DNA of 47,743 nucleotides from contig CAWUKT010000054.1 in assembly GCA_963923035.1 (NCBI GenBank), positions 1 through 47,743 on the forward strand. The letters are read 5' to 3'. The notes under the pieces are model-generated. The model did no database searches, was not told the origin of the DNA, and was given only the letters and a program-made list of their open reading frames with translations. This document shows, piece after piece, positions 19,350-27,796 of this stretch. Position numbers and translations under genes: made by a program. This DNA is from CAWUKT01 sp963923035. GTDB taxonomy: Bacteria > Bacteroidota > Bacteroidia > J057 > JADKCL01. Numbering within the stretch: the stretch's first letter is position 1; every line of letters starts with the position of its first letter.

Positions 19350-21230
19350 ATGGCAGAAGCATTAACAATAAACAAAGACCACGCTGGCGGGCACGATCAA
19401 CACGATGATCATGACCATCACGGCGGGACTTTCTTTAGCAAGTATGTCTTTTCCATGGACCACAAGGTCATCGCTAAACAATTCTTGTTTACGGGGATCT
19501 TCATGGCCATGATCGGACTATTCATGTCCCTTATTTTCCGTCTTCAGTTGGCTTACCCTGATACCAGCTTCCCTTGGTTGGAAACCCTGGTGGGCAAGTG
19601 GGGTGAAGGTGGACGGTTGGATGCCAACTTCTACCTCGCATTGGTGACGATGCACGGTACCATCATGGTATTCTTCGTACTGACAGCAGGTTTGTCAGGA
19701 ACCTTCTCGAACTTCCTTATTCCGCTCCAGATTGGAGCACGGGATATGGCTTCGGGCTTCCTGAACATGTTGTCCTATTGGTTCTTCTTCGCCAGCTGTA
19801 CGCTGATGATTTCCTCCCTCTTCGTCGCCGGCGGTCCCGCTGGTGGTGGATGGACGGTTTATCCTCCGCTGAGTGCTGTGCCAGAAGCGAACCCGGGATC
19901 GGGAATCGGAATGGACCTTTGGCTGATGTCAATGGCGCTGTTCATCGTTTCGTCGCTCCTTGGGGGGATCAACTATATCACAACTGTTCTGAACTTGCGG
20001 ACCAAAGGCTTGTCCATGACCCGCCTTCCGCTGACGATTTGGGCCTTCTTCCTGACTGCCATCATTGGGGTCCTGTCGTTCCCGGTTCTGTTTGCAGCCG
20101 CTCTGCTGCTGCTCATGGACCGTAACTTTGAAACCAGCTTCTTCCTTTCTGATATTTATGTTGCCGGTGAGGTATTGGACCACGAAGGTGGTTCACCAAT
20201 TCTCTTCCAGCACTTGTTCTGGTTCCTGGGGCACCCGGAGGTGTATATCGTACTCCTACCGGCACTGGGAATCACATCAGAAGTCATCTCGACCATGTCC
20301 CGCAAACCGATCTTCGGTTACCGCGCGATGATTGGTTCGATGCTGGCGATTGCATTGCTTTCCTTCGTGGTATGGGCCCACCACATGTTTGTGACGGGAA
20401 TGAACCCGATGCTGGGTACAGTCTTCATGCTGTTGACCTTGATCATCGCCGTTCCATCCGCGGTAAAGGCCTTTAACTATATCACGACGCTGTGGCAAGG
20501 GAACCTGAAGTTCTCTCCGGCCATGTTGTTCTCCATTGGTTTGGTATCCTTGTTTGTCTCCGGTGGTGTAACGGGTATTTTCCTGGGTAACGCCGCCATT
20601 GACATCCCGCTCCACGATACTTACTTCGTAGTTGCCCACTTCCACTTGGTGATGGGATCCGCTTCGGCCTTTGGCTTCTTTGCGGGTGTCTACCACTGGT
20701 TCCCGAAATTCTTCGGTCGGATGATGGACCACAAACTGGGTGTTGCTCACTTCTGGCTGACCTTCGCTTCCGTTTACCTGGTCTTCTTCCCGATGCACTT
20801 CATGGGAATGGGCGGTATGCCTCGTCGTTACTACGATTTCTCGGCCTTCGAATTCACCAGCTTCGAAATCTACACCGACCTGTCTCAGTTCATTACCATT
20901 GCGGCGATCCTCGGTGTATTTGGTCAGTTCATCTTCCTCGGCAACTTCCTGGTAAGCATCTTCCGCGGCAAGAAAGCTCCGGCCAACCCCTGGAACTCCA
21001 ACACGCTGGAGTGGACGACCCCGGTCAATCCTGGCCACGGCAATTGGCCTGGTGCAATTCCTGAAGTACACCGCTGGCCCTACGATTACAGCATGCCGGG
21101 TGTGAAGAAGGACTACCTGCCCCAGCACATTCCAGATGATGATCCCGATTGGTTCATTGATGTTCCGGATACCACGCCTGAACCCATTCAGACGCCAACC
21201 CCGACTCCGGAATCTGTACCCTCGAAATAA
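19350..21230 (+). CDS. coxA: Cytochrome c oxidase subunit I (haem-copper, A1-like)
   Basis: 626 residues, twelve predicted helices. Haem a and Cu-B ligands sit in recognisable motifs: TMHGTIMVFF, WFLGHPEVYIVLLPALG (with the His-Tyr crosslink pair and the Glu of A-type oxidases), WAHHMFVTGMNP and HDTYFVVAHFHLVMG. The GHPEVY glutamate supports the A1 subgroup. The N-terminus has a short His/Asp-rich run (HDQHDDHDHHGG). CoxA reduces oxygen to water and pumps protons. It lies 29 bp after coxB. Confidence 0.97.
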   Translation: MAEALTINKDHAGGHDQHDDHDHHGGTFFSKYVFSMDHKVIAKQFLFTGIFMAMIGLFMSLIFRLQLAYPDTSFPWLETLVGKWGEGGRLDANFYLALVTMHGTIMVFFVLTAGLSGTFSNFLIPLQIGARDMASGFLNMLSYWFFFASCTLMISSLFVAGGPAGGGWTVYPPLSAVPEANPGSGIGMDLWLMSMALFIVSSLLGGINYITTVLNLRTKGLSMTRLPLTIWAFFLTAIIGVLSFPVLFAAALLLLMDRNFETSFFLSDIYVAGEVLDHEGGSPILFQHLFWFLGHPEVYIVLLPALGITSEVISTMSRKPIFGYRAMIGSMLAIALLSFVVWAHHMFVTGMNPMLGTVFMLLTLIIAVPSAVKAFNYITTLWQGNLKFSPAMLFSIGLVSLFVSGGVTGIFLGNAAIDIPLHDTYFVVAHFHLVMGSASAFGFFAGVYHWFPKFFGRMMDHKLGVAHFWLTFASVYLVFFPMHFMGMGGMPRRYYDFSAFEFTSFEIYTDLSQFITIAAILGVFGQFIFLGNFLVSIFRGKKAPANPWNSNTLEWTTPVNPGHGNWPGAIPEVHRWPYDYSMPGVKKDYLPQHIPDDDPDWFIDVPDTTPEPIQTPTPTPESVPSK

Positions 21231-21233
21231 GAT

Positions 21234-22268
21234 ATGACAAATAGAAGGGCAGCATCCATCGAAACATGGTACCGGAGAATCGGAAAAGTTTCAGTGGGTG
21301 CTGTTCTCTTTTTGATCCTCGTCGGTGGAATCGTGAGGAGTACAGGATCGGGGATGGGTTGCCCCGATTGGCCGAAGTGTTTCGGTCTCATGGTCCCACC
21401 CACCGATGTTTCGGAAATCCCAGCTGAGTTCTTCGCAACGCATCCGGGTTACGAAACGCAAGAGTTCAATGTTTTCCAAACCTGGACGGAGTACGTCAAC
21501 CGACTGGTGGGAGCATTGATAGGGTTGTTTGTCTTTGTGACCGCCCTGCTTTCTTTGATTTATTGGCGAAAAGACCGGCGTATCTCTTACCTGAGCATCA
21601 TTGCGATGGTGTTGACCGGAGTAGAGGCTTGGTTGGGAAAAGTAGTGGTAGACAAACACTTGGAAGGCGGCATGGTCACCTTACACATGTTCGGGGCAAT
21701 GTTGATCCTGGCCACTTTGATCATCGCAGTGTATTTGGCTGCGGGACATTCCCAGCCGCACCGTGCCTACAAGCCCGAAGGACTCAGCCCGACGCTGACC
21801 TGGTTGGGATTGGGAGTGGTGCTGTTTTCCATGGCCCAAATCCTGATCGGTACCCAGGTCAGAGAAACGGTGGATATCATTGCGGAGCAGAATAACTTCG
21901 AAAATCGTTCCACCTGGGTGGACCAACTGGGAAGTTATTATACGATCCACAAGGGTATCTGGATGATTCTGGCGGGAATGATTGTGGTATGGGGGAGAAT
22001 GCTCCTGCAGAAAGTGAATCACCGCGCCATTCGTCTTTTCGTTGCTGTCATGCTGGGAAGCATGTTTCTGGAAGTCGGCTTTGGAATTTCCCTGAGCTAT
22101 TTCTCCCTGCCTCCCGTCTTGCAGCCCCTGCATCTCCTGTTGGCGAACATTATGTTTGCCGCAGAATTTGCGATCCTTATCAATATTCTTGGTGCTGAAC
22201 GCGTCCTGAAAGGGTGGGTTCGGCTGAATCGGAAGATTGAGCAACAGTCATTGGTTAATGCAAAATAA
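21234..22268 (+). CDS. ctaA: Haem A synthase (COX15/CtaA)
   Basis: 344 residues, about eight membrane helices. Family features are GGIVRSTGSGMGCPDWPKC near residue 23 (with the extracytoplasmic Cys), TEYVNRLVGALIG, HMFGAMLILATLI and QILIGTQVRE. It oxidises the C8 methyl of haem O to give haem A for CoxA. It starts 3 bp after the coxA stop and overlaps ctaB by 11 bp, a tight unit for cofactor supply. Confidence 0.96.
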   Translation: MTNRRAASIETWYRRIGKVSVGAVLFLILVGGIVRSTGSGMGCPDWPKCFGLMVPPTDVSEIPAEFFATHPGYETQEFNVFQTWTEYVNRLVGALIGLFVFVTALLSLIYWRKDRRISYLSIIAMVLTGVEAWLGKVVVDKHLEGGMVTLHMFGAMLILATLIIAVYLAAGHSQPHRAYKPEGLSPTLTWLGLGVVLFSMAQILIGTQVRETVDIIAEQNNFENRSTWVDQLGSYYTIHKGIWMILAGMIVVWGRMLLQKVNHRAIRLFVAVMLGSMFLEVGFGISLSYFSLPPVLQPLHLLLANIMFAAEFAILINILGAERVLKGWVRLNRKIEQQSLVNAK

Positions 22269-23166
22269 CAAAGCAACATATCGGGTCAGTGTAAAAGACA
22301 TCGTCGTCGGACGGATGCGCGCCTATACACAGTTGATCAAGATGCGTCTGTCCCTGCTGGTGGTCTTTTCGGCCGTCTTCGGGTACATGATGGCACCAGG
22401 AATTACCGGGTTCGACCCGGTGACGCTGTTGTGGTTGGGCTTGGGGGGGCTTCTTGTCACCGGAGCTTCCAATACCCTGAACCAGGTCATGGAGATCGAA
22501 TACGATCGGATGATGACCCGGACTTCTAAGCGTCCTTTGGTTACTGGTGCGATATCCCCCGTTGAAGCGGTGGTATTCGCGCTGATTTGTGCCGCTGGTG
22601 GCATCGCAATTTTGGGCATCGTGTTTGAAGGAATGGTTCCCGCGCTCTTAGGGATCATTGCTTTGCTCTCGTATGCCTTCGTGTACACGCCCATGAAACG
22701 CATCAGCCCCCTTGGAGTGCTGGTCGGTGCGTTCCCGGGCGCCATGCCCGTCCTGATTGGATGGGCGGCTGCCACTGGTTCCCTCGGCCTGGGAGCCTGG
22801 GTGCTGTTTTTGATCCAATTTATCTGGCAATTCCCTCACTTCTGGTCCATCGGCTGGTTGTGCGATGAGGATTATACCCAGGCTGGATTCAAAATGCTCC
22901 CCGGCAACAGTGGCCCTTCCAAGTACACGGCTTATTTGATCTTTGTCTACACGATCCTCTTGGTTCCCGTAGCGGTTCTGCCATTTCACCTCGAGCTCAT
23001 TGGCTGGGTGACCATGGTCGTCGCGATGGCAGCGGGAGGATTTTTTACCTACCGGTCGTTCCAACTCCTCCGCAAGATGTCTCCGAAGGCAGCGAAAGGA
23101 GTGATGTTTGGTTCGTTCATTTATCTGCCCGTGGTCCAAATAGCGATGTTGATAGATAAATTCTGA
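22258..23166 (+). CDS. ctaB: Haem O synthase, protohaem IX farnesyltransferase
   Basis: 302 residues from ATG 22258, inside the end of ctaA; an upstream non-ATG start at 22237 is possible but would lengthen the overlap. UbiA-type prenyltransferase: NQVMEIEYDRMMTRTSKRPL provides the Asp-rich farnesyl-diphosphate site, and a second loop has YTPMKRIS. About eight or nine helices. It attaches a hydroxyethylfarnesyl tail to haem B, giving haem O, the substrate of CtaA next door. Farnesyl diphosphate derives from the pathway served by ispG earlier in the window. Confidence 0.96.
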   Translation: MQNNKATYRVSVKDIVVGRMRAYTQLIKMRLSLLVVFSAVFGYMMAPGITGFDPVTLLWLGLGGLLVTGASNTLNQVMEIEYDRMMTRTSKRPLVTGAISPVEAVVFALICAAGGIAILGIVFEGMVPALLGIIALLSYAFVYTPMKRISPLGVLVGAFPGAMPVLIGWAAATGSLGLGAWVLFLIQFIWQFPHFWSIGWLCDEDYTQAGFKMLPGNSGPSKYTAYLIFVYTILLVPVAVLPFHLELIGWVTMVVAMAAGGFFTYRSFQLLRKMSPKAAKGVMFGSFIYLPVVQIAMLIDKF

Positions 23167-23178
23167 ATTTGAAAAGAA

Positions 23179-23784
23179 ATGAGTAGCATGGCCGGATCCG
23201 AAGAGAGAAAGTACGTCATCCATCCCGCAAAGTTCTCGATGTGGATATTCATCGTGACCATCATCCTATTTTTTGGGGGATTGACGAGCGCGTATATCGT
23301 CTCAAAGGGCATCGAGTCGGAAAAGGAAATGTGGCATGCCTTTGAACTGCCGAGTATCCTCTGGTACAATACCGGAGTGATAATTATCAGTTCTGTCATG
23401 TTGCAGGTCGGACTTTGGGGAGCAAGGAAAGGAGATTTCAACCGCACCAAGGTTGGCTTTGGGCTCACATTTATTTTGGGCGCATTGTTCCTGGTGGGGC
23501 AGGTAGTTGCTTGGGCTGCATTGGACGGTGACGGAGTAATTTGGGGAAAAGGAGGTAGCAGCGCAGGAAATTATCTTTATATATTGACCGCAGTTCACGG
23601 GCTACACATCGTGGCCGGATTGCTCTTTACCGGAGTGGTTTTGGCGCGAATTCAGCTCGGGAAATACAAGGTCGGAAAGATCGTAGGCATCGAAAACTGC
23701 GCCACTTTCTGGCACTTTTTAGGTTTGCTCTGGCTCTATTTATTTATATTTTTGTTGATGAACCAAGGCGAACCCCTGCTTTAA
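23179..23784 (+). CDS. Cytochrome c oxidase subunit III-like protein (first copy)
   Basis: 201 residues with five hydrophobic helices. Family hallmarks are HPAKFSMWIFIVTIILFFGGL, TSAYIVS, LTAVHGLHIVAGL and CATFWHFLGLLWLYLFIFLL. It is the compact five-helix subunit III. Subunit III stabilises the oxidase and its proton uptake. A second, longer subunit III-like gene follows 33 bp downstream, the usual tandem in Bacteroidota act-cox clusters. Confidence 0.92.
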   Translation: MSSMAGSEERKYVIHPAKFSMWIFIVTIILFFGGLTSAYIVSKGIESEKEMWHAFELPSILWYNTGVIIISSVMLQVGLWGARKGDFNRTKVGFGLTFILGALFLVGQVVAWAALDGDGVIWGKGGSSAGNYLYILTAVHGLHIVAGLLFTGVVLARIQLGKYKVGKIVGIENCATFWHFLGLLWLYLFIFLLMNQGEPLL

Positions 23785-23817
23785 GAATTAAGGAAAAAAC
23801 ATACTGTAAACTTTAAG

Positions 23818-24753
23818 ATGGCTCAAACAACAACAATGGAAGGCAGACCCTCGTGGTCGGGAGGAAGGAAACCATTCAAGGCGACTTATGGTAAGCTGAT
23901 GATGTGGTTTTTCCTCATGTCGGATGCCTTTACCTTCGGTACCTTCCTGGTGGCATACGGCTTGGTTCGTTTCAAAAGCGATGTGGCCTGGGCAGATCCG
24001 GAAGCGGTGTATACCCACTTTCCCCTGCTCCACGAATGGTTCCACGTTGAAGCTCCGTTGGCATTTGTAGGTCTGATGACCTTTATCCTGATCGCTTCCT
24101 CGGTCACGATGGTACTGGCGGTAGAAGCCGGTCACCGGATGGACCGCGATGGGGTTGTGAAATATTTGGGATGGACATTGGTTGGTGGGATCGCCTTCCT
24201 GGCTTGCCAGGGATACGAGTGGTACCACTTCATCATCGGTACCCACGGTGGTGGGGGACTGGATGGATCTATTCACTTGTTGGATGGAACTGTCGCCCAG
24301 TTCTTTGCTGGAGCCGAAGGGATGTTTGCCCAAATCATGAACGGCGACTTTGCCGGAACGATCATGACGATCGATGAGGGCCAGGTGGTGCTCAGCGCTG
24401 CCTATGAAGGGGTGACCCTTCCCGAAATGAGCCAGCTCCCTGAGCTCATGCCGGTTCAGGGCTATGAGAATGGCTGGGATCCCCGCTACCTCTCCGTGGT
24501 AGAAGGTGCGAACCTTACGGTGAACCAGTACAGTCAGAATCCTTCCTTTGCAAACTTCTTCTTCTTCATCACTGGTTTCCACGGAAGCCACGTAGCCTCC
24601 GGTGTGCTCCTCAACTACATCGTTTACCGTCAAAGCCAGAACGGTACGTTGGAGAAGCGCGGCCACTACGAAATGGTGGAGAAAGTTGGTCTCTACTGGC
24701 ACTTTGTAGATCTGGTATGGGTATTCGTCTTTACCTTCTTCTACCTGATCTAA
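23818..24753 (+). CDS. Cytochrome c oxidase subunit III-like protein (second copy)
   Basis: 311 residues. The ends match subunit III (KLMMWFFLMSDAFTFGTFLV near the start; FFFITGFHGSHVASGVLLNY and VGLYWHFVDLVWVFVFTFFY at the end). A long hydrophilic insertion of about 90 residues between the middle helices (about 145-235) explains the extra length compared with the first copy. It probably assembles with CoxA alongside, or instead of, the neighbouring shorter subunit III. Confidence 0.92.
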   Translation: MAQTTTMEGRPSWSGGRKPFKATYGKLMMWFFLMSDAFTFGTFLVAYGLVRFKSDVAWADPEAVYTHFPLLHEWFHVEAPLAFVGLMTFILIASSVTMVLAVEAGHRMDRDGVVKYLGWTLVGGIAFLACQGYEWYHFIIGTHGGGGLDGSIHLLDGTVAQFFAGAEGMFAQIMNGDFAGTIMTIDEGQVVLSAAYEGVTLPEMSQLPELMPVQGYENGWDPRYLSVVEGANLTVNQYSQNPSFANFFFFITGFHGSHVASGVLLNYIVYRQSQNGTLEKRGHYEMVEKVGLYWHFVDLVWVFVFTFFYLI

Positions 24754-24793
24754 CGGCATTTATTCTTGGTAAAAACTAAACAAGCATACAGCA

Positions 24794-25147
24794 ATGGCTG
24801 ACATGGAAAACCCTTACGAGCACCCAGATATTCACAATCACCACGATGAGGAATACGGGAAAAAGGCTCGGAAAAAGATCTGGCGGGTATTTTGGATTTT
24901 GGCGGCAATTACCGCAGCGGAATTTGCGGTGGCCTTCATTGTTGGACGGGGAACCTTCCGCAATGTGACCTTTATCCTGATGACCCTTGTCAAGGCGTTC
25001 TATATCGTCGCTGAGTTTATGCACCTGCGTCAGGAAGTCAAAAGCCTGATCACGACCATTCTCGTACCGTTGCTCTTTGTGGTATGGCTCGTCCTGGCCC
25101 TTCTCCTGGAAGGAGGATGGTACAACGGCGGGTGGTTCGGAGCATAG
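24794..25147 (+). CDS. Cytochrome c oxidase subunit IV-like small membrane protein
   Basis: 117 residues, three helices (IWRVFWILAAITAAEFAVAF, then a segment through NVTFILMTLVKAFYIVAEFMHL, then LVPLLFVVWLVLALLLEGGW). This three-helix layout with the FxxMHL segment is that of bacterial caa3 subunit IV (COX4_pro-like). The N-terminus is His/Glu-rich (HPDIHNHHDEE). It follows the second subunit III with a 40-bp gap. Confidence 0.85.
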   Translation: MADMENPYEHPDIHNHHDEEYGKKARKKIWRVFWILAAITAAEFAVAFIVGRGTFRNVTFILMTLVKAFYIVAEFMHLRQEVKSLITTILVPLLFVVWLVLALLLEGGWYNGGWFGA

Positions 25148-25159
25148 TAGATAAGTTTT

Positions 25160-25819
25160 ATGCGAAAAGCGAGACCGCTGATCATTCTCTTTTTGATTGT
25201 GGGATTGCCGCTCCTGATTTTGTTCTTCCTGAACAGCGGCGATCATAAACGCAAAAAAATCGATGTAATCAGCCCCAAAATAGCGAATCCGGACGGAAGT
25301 CCGGATTCATTGTATCATACGGTGAGCAATTTCACCGTGGTGAATCAATCTGGGGACCTGGTGAGTTCCCAGGACCTGGAAGGGACGATCATCGTCGCCA
25401 GCCTGTTCTTCACGAACTGCGGCAACGATTGCAACAAGGTGAACCGCGCCGTCCGGCGCGCCCATGACTACCCCAATTTCCAGCCCTTTCCCGAAATTCG
25501 GTACCTGTCCATCTCGGTCGATCCGGCCGCTGATACGGTCGCTGCCCTGTCTCAGTACGCGGAATCAGCCGGCGCTGATCCTGGAAGGTGGAATTTTGTC
25601 ACGGGCAACAAATCAGATTTGTACAAGTTAATCAAGCAGGATCTGTTGTTAGAGGCAGATTCCTCCATGAATCCGACCGAGATCGATCACCGGATTCGAT
25701 TGATTGATCCGCAAGGAAGGCTTAGAGGACAGGAGTACGAAGGAACCTCTGATGCCGACGTGAAGAATTTGATTGACCACATTAAACTACTTCAAATTGA
25801 GTACGCTAAAGACGAATGA
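25160..25819 (+). CDS. SCO1/SenC/PrrC-family copper chaperone
   Basis: 219 residues. An N-terminal membrane anchor (about 5-25) precedes a thioredoxin-like domain. The copper-binding Cys-x3-Cys is present as Cys87-G-N-D-Cys91 (FTNCGNDCNK) with a distal His177 (EIDHRIRLID). SCO proteins deliver copper to, or reduce, the CuA site of subunit II, here CoxB. The typical family motif is TxCxxxCP; Pro after the second Cys is replaced by Asn here, a mild deviation. It overlaps the start of the DUF420 gene. Confidence 0.9.
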   Translation: MRKARPLIILFLIVGLPLLILFFLNSGDHKRKKIDVISPKIANPDGSPDSLYHTVSNFTVVNQSGDLVSSQDLEGTIIVASLFFTNCGNDCNKVNRAVRRAHDYPNFQPFPEIRYLSISVDPAADTVAALSQYAESAGADPGRWNFVTGNKSDLYKLIKQDLLLEADSSMNPTEIDHRIRLIDPQGRLRGQEYEGTSDADVKNLIDHIKLLQIEYAKDE

Positions 25820-26342
25820 CAGGCTGTTTGTACCGCTGATTGGAATACTGTCCGTGGTAGTTCCACTGGTCGTAGCCTTTCTGCTGTTTGCCGACAAGCC
25901 CGCAACCGAAATCTTTGGAGATGTTTCTTTTCTCCCGACTCTGAACGCCATCATCAACAGCACCGTATCGGTATTGCTTGTGTTGGGCTTGGTGTTCATC
26001 AAGCAGAAAAAGATCCATTTGCATCGGTTTGTGATGATGTCCGCATTCGTCTTGTCCTGCATCTTTTTGGTCTCCTACATCGTATACCACTACGGAGCGG
26101 AGTCCATTCCTTACAATGGAACGGGGGCAGCGAGAATTATCTATTTGGTCATTCTACTCACCCATATCCTGCTTTCAGTGGCCATCGTTCCACTGGCGCT
26201 CTTTTCCATCTACCGGGCCTTTACGAAGCAGTTTGAGCGACACAAAAAAATTACCCGTTGGGCCTGGCCGATCTGGTTGTATGTGTCGGTGACCGGGGTC
26301 ATTGTTTATTTGATGGCCCATGTCTATAATCCTCCTGTTTAA
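25797..26342 (+). CDS. DUF420 (CtaM-like) oxidase assembly membrane protein
   Basis: 181 residues from TTG 25797, inside the end of the SCO gene; no ATG or GTG lies near the expected N-terminus, and another TTG at 25773 would add eight residues. After DRLFVPLIGILSVVVPLVV come about five helices with family features: LNAIINSTVSVLLVLGLVFI, KKIHLHRFVMMSAFVLSCIF, YHYGAES and HKKITRWAWPIWLYVSVTG. Several histidines sit at helix ends. DUF420 members such as CtaM are needed for haem-copper oxidase maturation in Firmicutes (established); the same role is inferred here. Confidence 0.85.
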   Translation: MSTLKTNDRLFVPLIGILSVVVPLVVAFLLFADKPATEIFGDVSFLPTLNAIINSTVSVLLVLGLVFIKQKKIHLHRFVMMSAFVLSCIFLVSYIVYHYGAESIPYNGTGAARIIYLVILLTHILLSVAIVPLALFSIYRAFTKQFERHKKITRWAWPIWLYVSVTGVIVYLMAHVYNPPV

Positions 26343-26353
26343 CGCAGGAAACT

Positions 26354-26683
26354 ATGAAGAACAAATTCATACCATATATGCGGGTGGCGCTCCTGTTCGT
26401 GATCGTCTGGGGAATGGGCGTTGTGAATGCGTTCGCTCAATGTCCGATGTGCAAGGCCGCGGTCGAATCGGGCCACGGTGAAGAGCCCAACCCATTGGCT
26501 GAAGGCCTGAACTCGGGGATCATCTACCTCTTTGTCCTTCCGTACCTCACTTTCGCCCTGATCGGCTTCATCTGGTACCGAAATTTCCGGAAAAAGAAGA
26601 AGCAGGAGAAGTTGGAACAGGAAATGATGGACGAACAACAAAGTCAACTCCCGCGCGGTCTCCAATTCGGAGAAGACGCTTAA
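26354..26683 (+). CDS. Small membrane protein with a periplasmic CPMC motif
   Basis: 109 residues. A signal/anchor (about 10-30) ends FAQ, followed directly by CPMCKAAVESGHGEE, then a C-terminal helix (IYLFVLPYLTFALIGFIWY) and a Lys/Glu-rich cytoplasmic tail. If the signal is cleaved, the mature protein would begin QCPMC. Such short CPMC proteins close Bacteroidota act-cox clusters in my recollection, without an assigned function. A metal or disulfide role in oxidase assembly is an inference from Cys-x2-Cys with nearby His and from position. It is the last gene before a bidirectional terminator. Confidence 0.8.
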   Translation: MKNKFIPYMRVALLFVIVWGMGVVNAFAQCPMCKAAVESGHGEEPNPLAEGLNSGIIYLFVLPYLTFALIGFIWYRNFRKKKKQEKLEQEMMDEQQSQLPRGLQFGEDA

Positions 26684-26701
26684 AAAATATCCACTTACGA
26701 A

Positions 26702-26737
26702 AATCGCCCTTTCAATGTCCGCATTGAAAGGGCGATT
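26702..26737. terminator. Bidirectional terminator between the act-cox cluster and hemF
   Basis: A perfect 16-bp stem (26702-26717 with 26722-26737) has a TCCG loop. On the minus strand it is followed within about 15 nt by a T-run (26673-26678 region); the plus-strand T content is modest. It separates two convergent transcription units. Confidence 0.85.
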
Positions 26738-26758
26738 GCTTTGGGGATTCCCCGGAGC

Positions 26759-27655
26759 TTATACGTGAATGGGCACCCATTCCATGGGCTTCAGCAGGGA
26801 TTGGGTCTCGGCCTCCGGCGTGTCGGGCTCAGGCGCATAGGCATAGCCCCAGCTGGCCATGGGCGGCATGGACATGAGGATGGATTCGGTCCGGCCCCCA
26901 GTTTCCAACCCAAACTTGGTGCCGGCGTCGTGGACGAGGTTGAACTCGACGTAGCGGCTCCGGCGGTGCAATTGCCAGTCCAATTCCCGCTGTCCGTAGG
27001 CCTTGACGCGGTTTTGTTCTACCAAGGGACGGTATGAGGGAACAAAGGCGTTTCCGACGTCCTGGACGAACTGGAAGTGCTTATCCTTGTCCGTGCGCAG
27101 GTGGTCAAAGAAAATCCCGCCAATGCCCCGCGTTTCGTTCCTGTGGGGAAGGTAGAAGTAGTCATCGGCCCACTTTTTGAACTTGGGATAGTATGCGGAA
27201 TCGGTTTTGTCGCAGGTATCCTTCATCAGTTGGTGAAAGGCCCGGCCTTGTTCCAGGTCTATATACGCCGGAGTGACGTCGATTCCGCCGCCGAACCAGA
27301 AGGTTCCCCCTTCGACTTCAAAGTAACGGACATTGGAGTGGATGATCGGGACATAGGGATTGAGTGGGTGCAATACAATGGACACGCCCGTGGCGTGAAA
27401 CTGAGCACCTTCGTCCAACTTCAACTTGTTGGCGATCTTCGCGGGCATTGGCCCGTGGACATGGGAGAAGTTCACCCCCCCCTTCACAATGACATCTCCA
27501 CCGGCGAAGACCCGGGTCCGGCCTCCACCACCTCCGGGACGCTCCCATAGGTCCTGGACGAACTTCGTTCCGCTCCCGTCCAATTCCTCCAGTCCACCGC
27601 AGATGCGGTCCTGAAGGTCCATGAAAAATCCTTTGATCTCTTCCAATTTTGCCAT
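26759..27655 (-). CDS. hemF: Oxygen-dependent coproporphyrinogen III oxidase
   Basis: 298 residues from ATG 27655 (an in-frame ATG at 27661 is equally possible; the longer open frame to 27739 is not family-like). HemF decarboxylates coproporphyrinogen III to protoporphyrinogen IX using O2, in the cytosol. Matches are GGGGRTRVFAGGDVIVKGGVNFSHVHG, here cut across motif RVF and NFSHVHG, then HSNVRYFE, FWFGGGIDVTPAY, NETRGIGGIFFD and the terminal GRTESILMSMPP. Placement after the oxygen-respiration cluster is consistent with aerobic haem supply. An exact -7 box lies immediately upstream. Confidence 0.96.
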   Translation of the reverse strand: MAKLEEIKGFFMDLQDRICGGLEELDGSGTKFVQDLWERPGGGGGRTRVFAGGDVIVKGGVNFSHVHGPMPAKIANKLKLDEGAQFHATGVSIVLHPLNPYVPIIHSNVRYFEVEGGTFWFGGGIDVTPAYIDLEQGRAFHQLMKDTCDKTDSAYYPKFKKWADDYFYLPHRNETRGIGGIFFDHLRTDKDKHFQFVQDVGNAFVPSYRPLVEQNRVKAYGQRELDWQLHRRSRYVEFNLVHDAGTKFGLETGGRTESILMSMPPMASWGYAYAPEPDTPEAETQSLLKPMEWVPIHV

Positions 27656-27661
27656 AGTCAT

Positions 27662-27669
27662 CAAAAATA
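27662..27669 (-). promoter_or_regulatory. -7 box TATTTTTG just before hemF
   Basis: Exact TAnnTTTG on the minus strand, 6 nt before ATG 27655 and directly adjoining ATG 27661. A start here would make a leaderless hemF message. Confidence 0.45.
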
Positions 27670-27756
27670 ACGATTTGAGACAAAAATGAGGGGGGAGGGC
27701 TTCAGAATGTATGAGGAAAATCAGGAATGGAACTACCATTTCCCCCGATCGGGACT

Positions 27757-27796
27757 AAAAAAATCGCCACGCCGAGGAACCCAACGTGGCGGATTT
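27757..27796 (-). terminator. Intrinsic terminator upstream of hemF (minus strand)
   Basis: On the minus strand a 7-bp GC stem (CGCCACG/CGTGGCG, 27785-27791 with 27765-27771), extended by A-T pairs around one bulged C, is followed by a run of seven T residues (27757-27763). It lies about 100 bp before hemF and 440 bp past the DUF1573 gene, so it ends either a small RNA or a long 3' tail, or acts on hemF if transcription begins further upstream. Confidence 0.7.
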
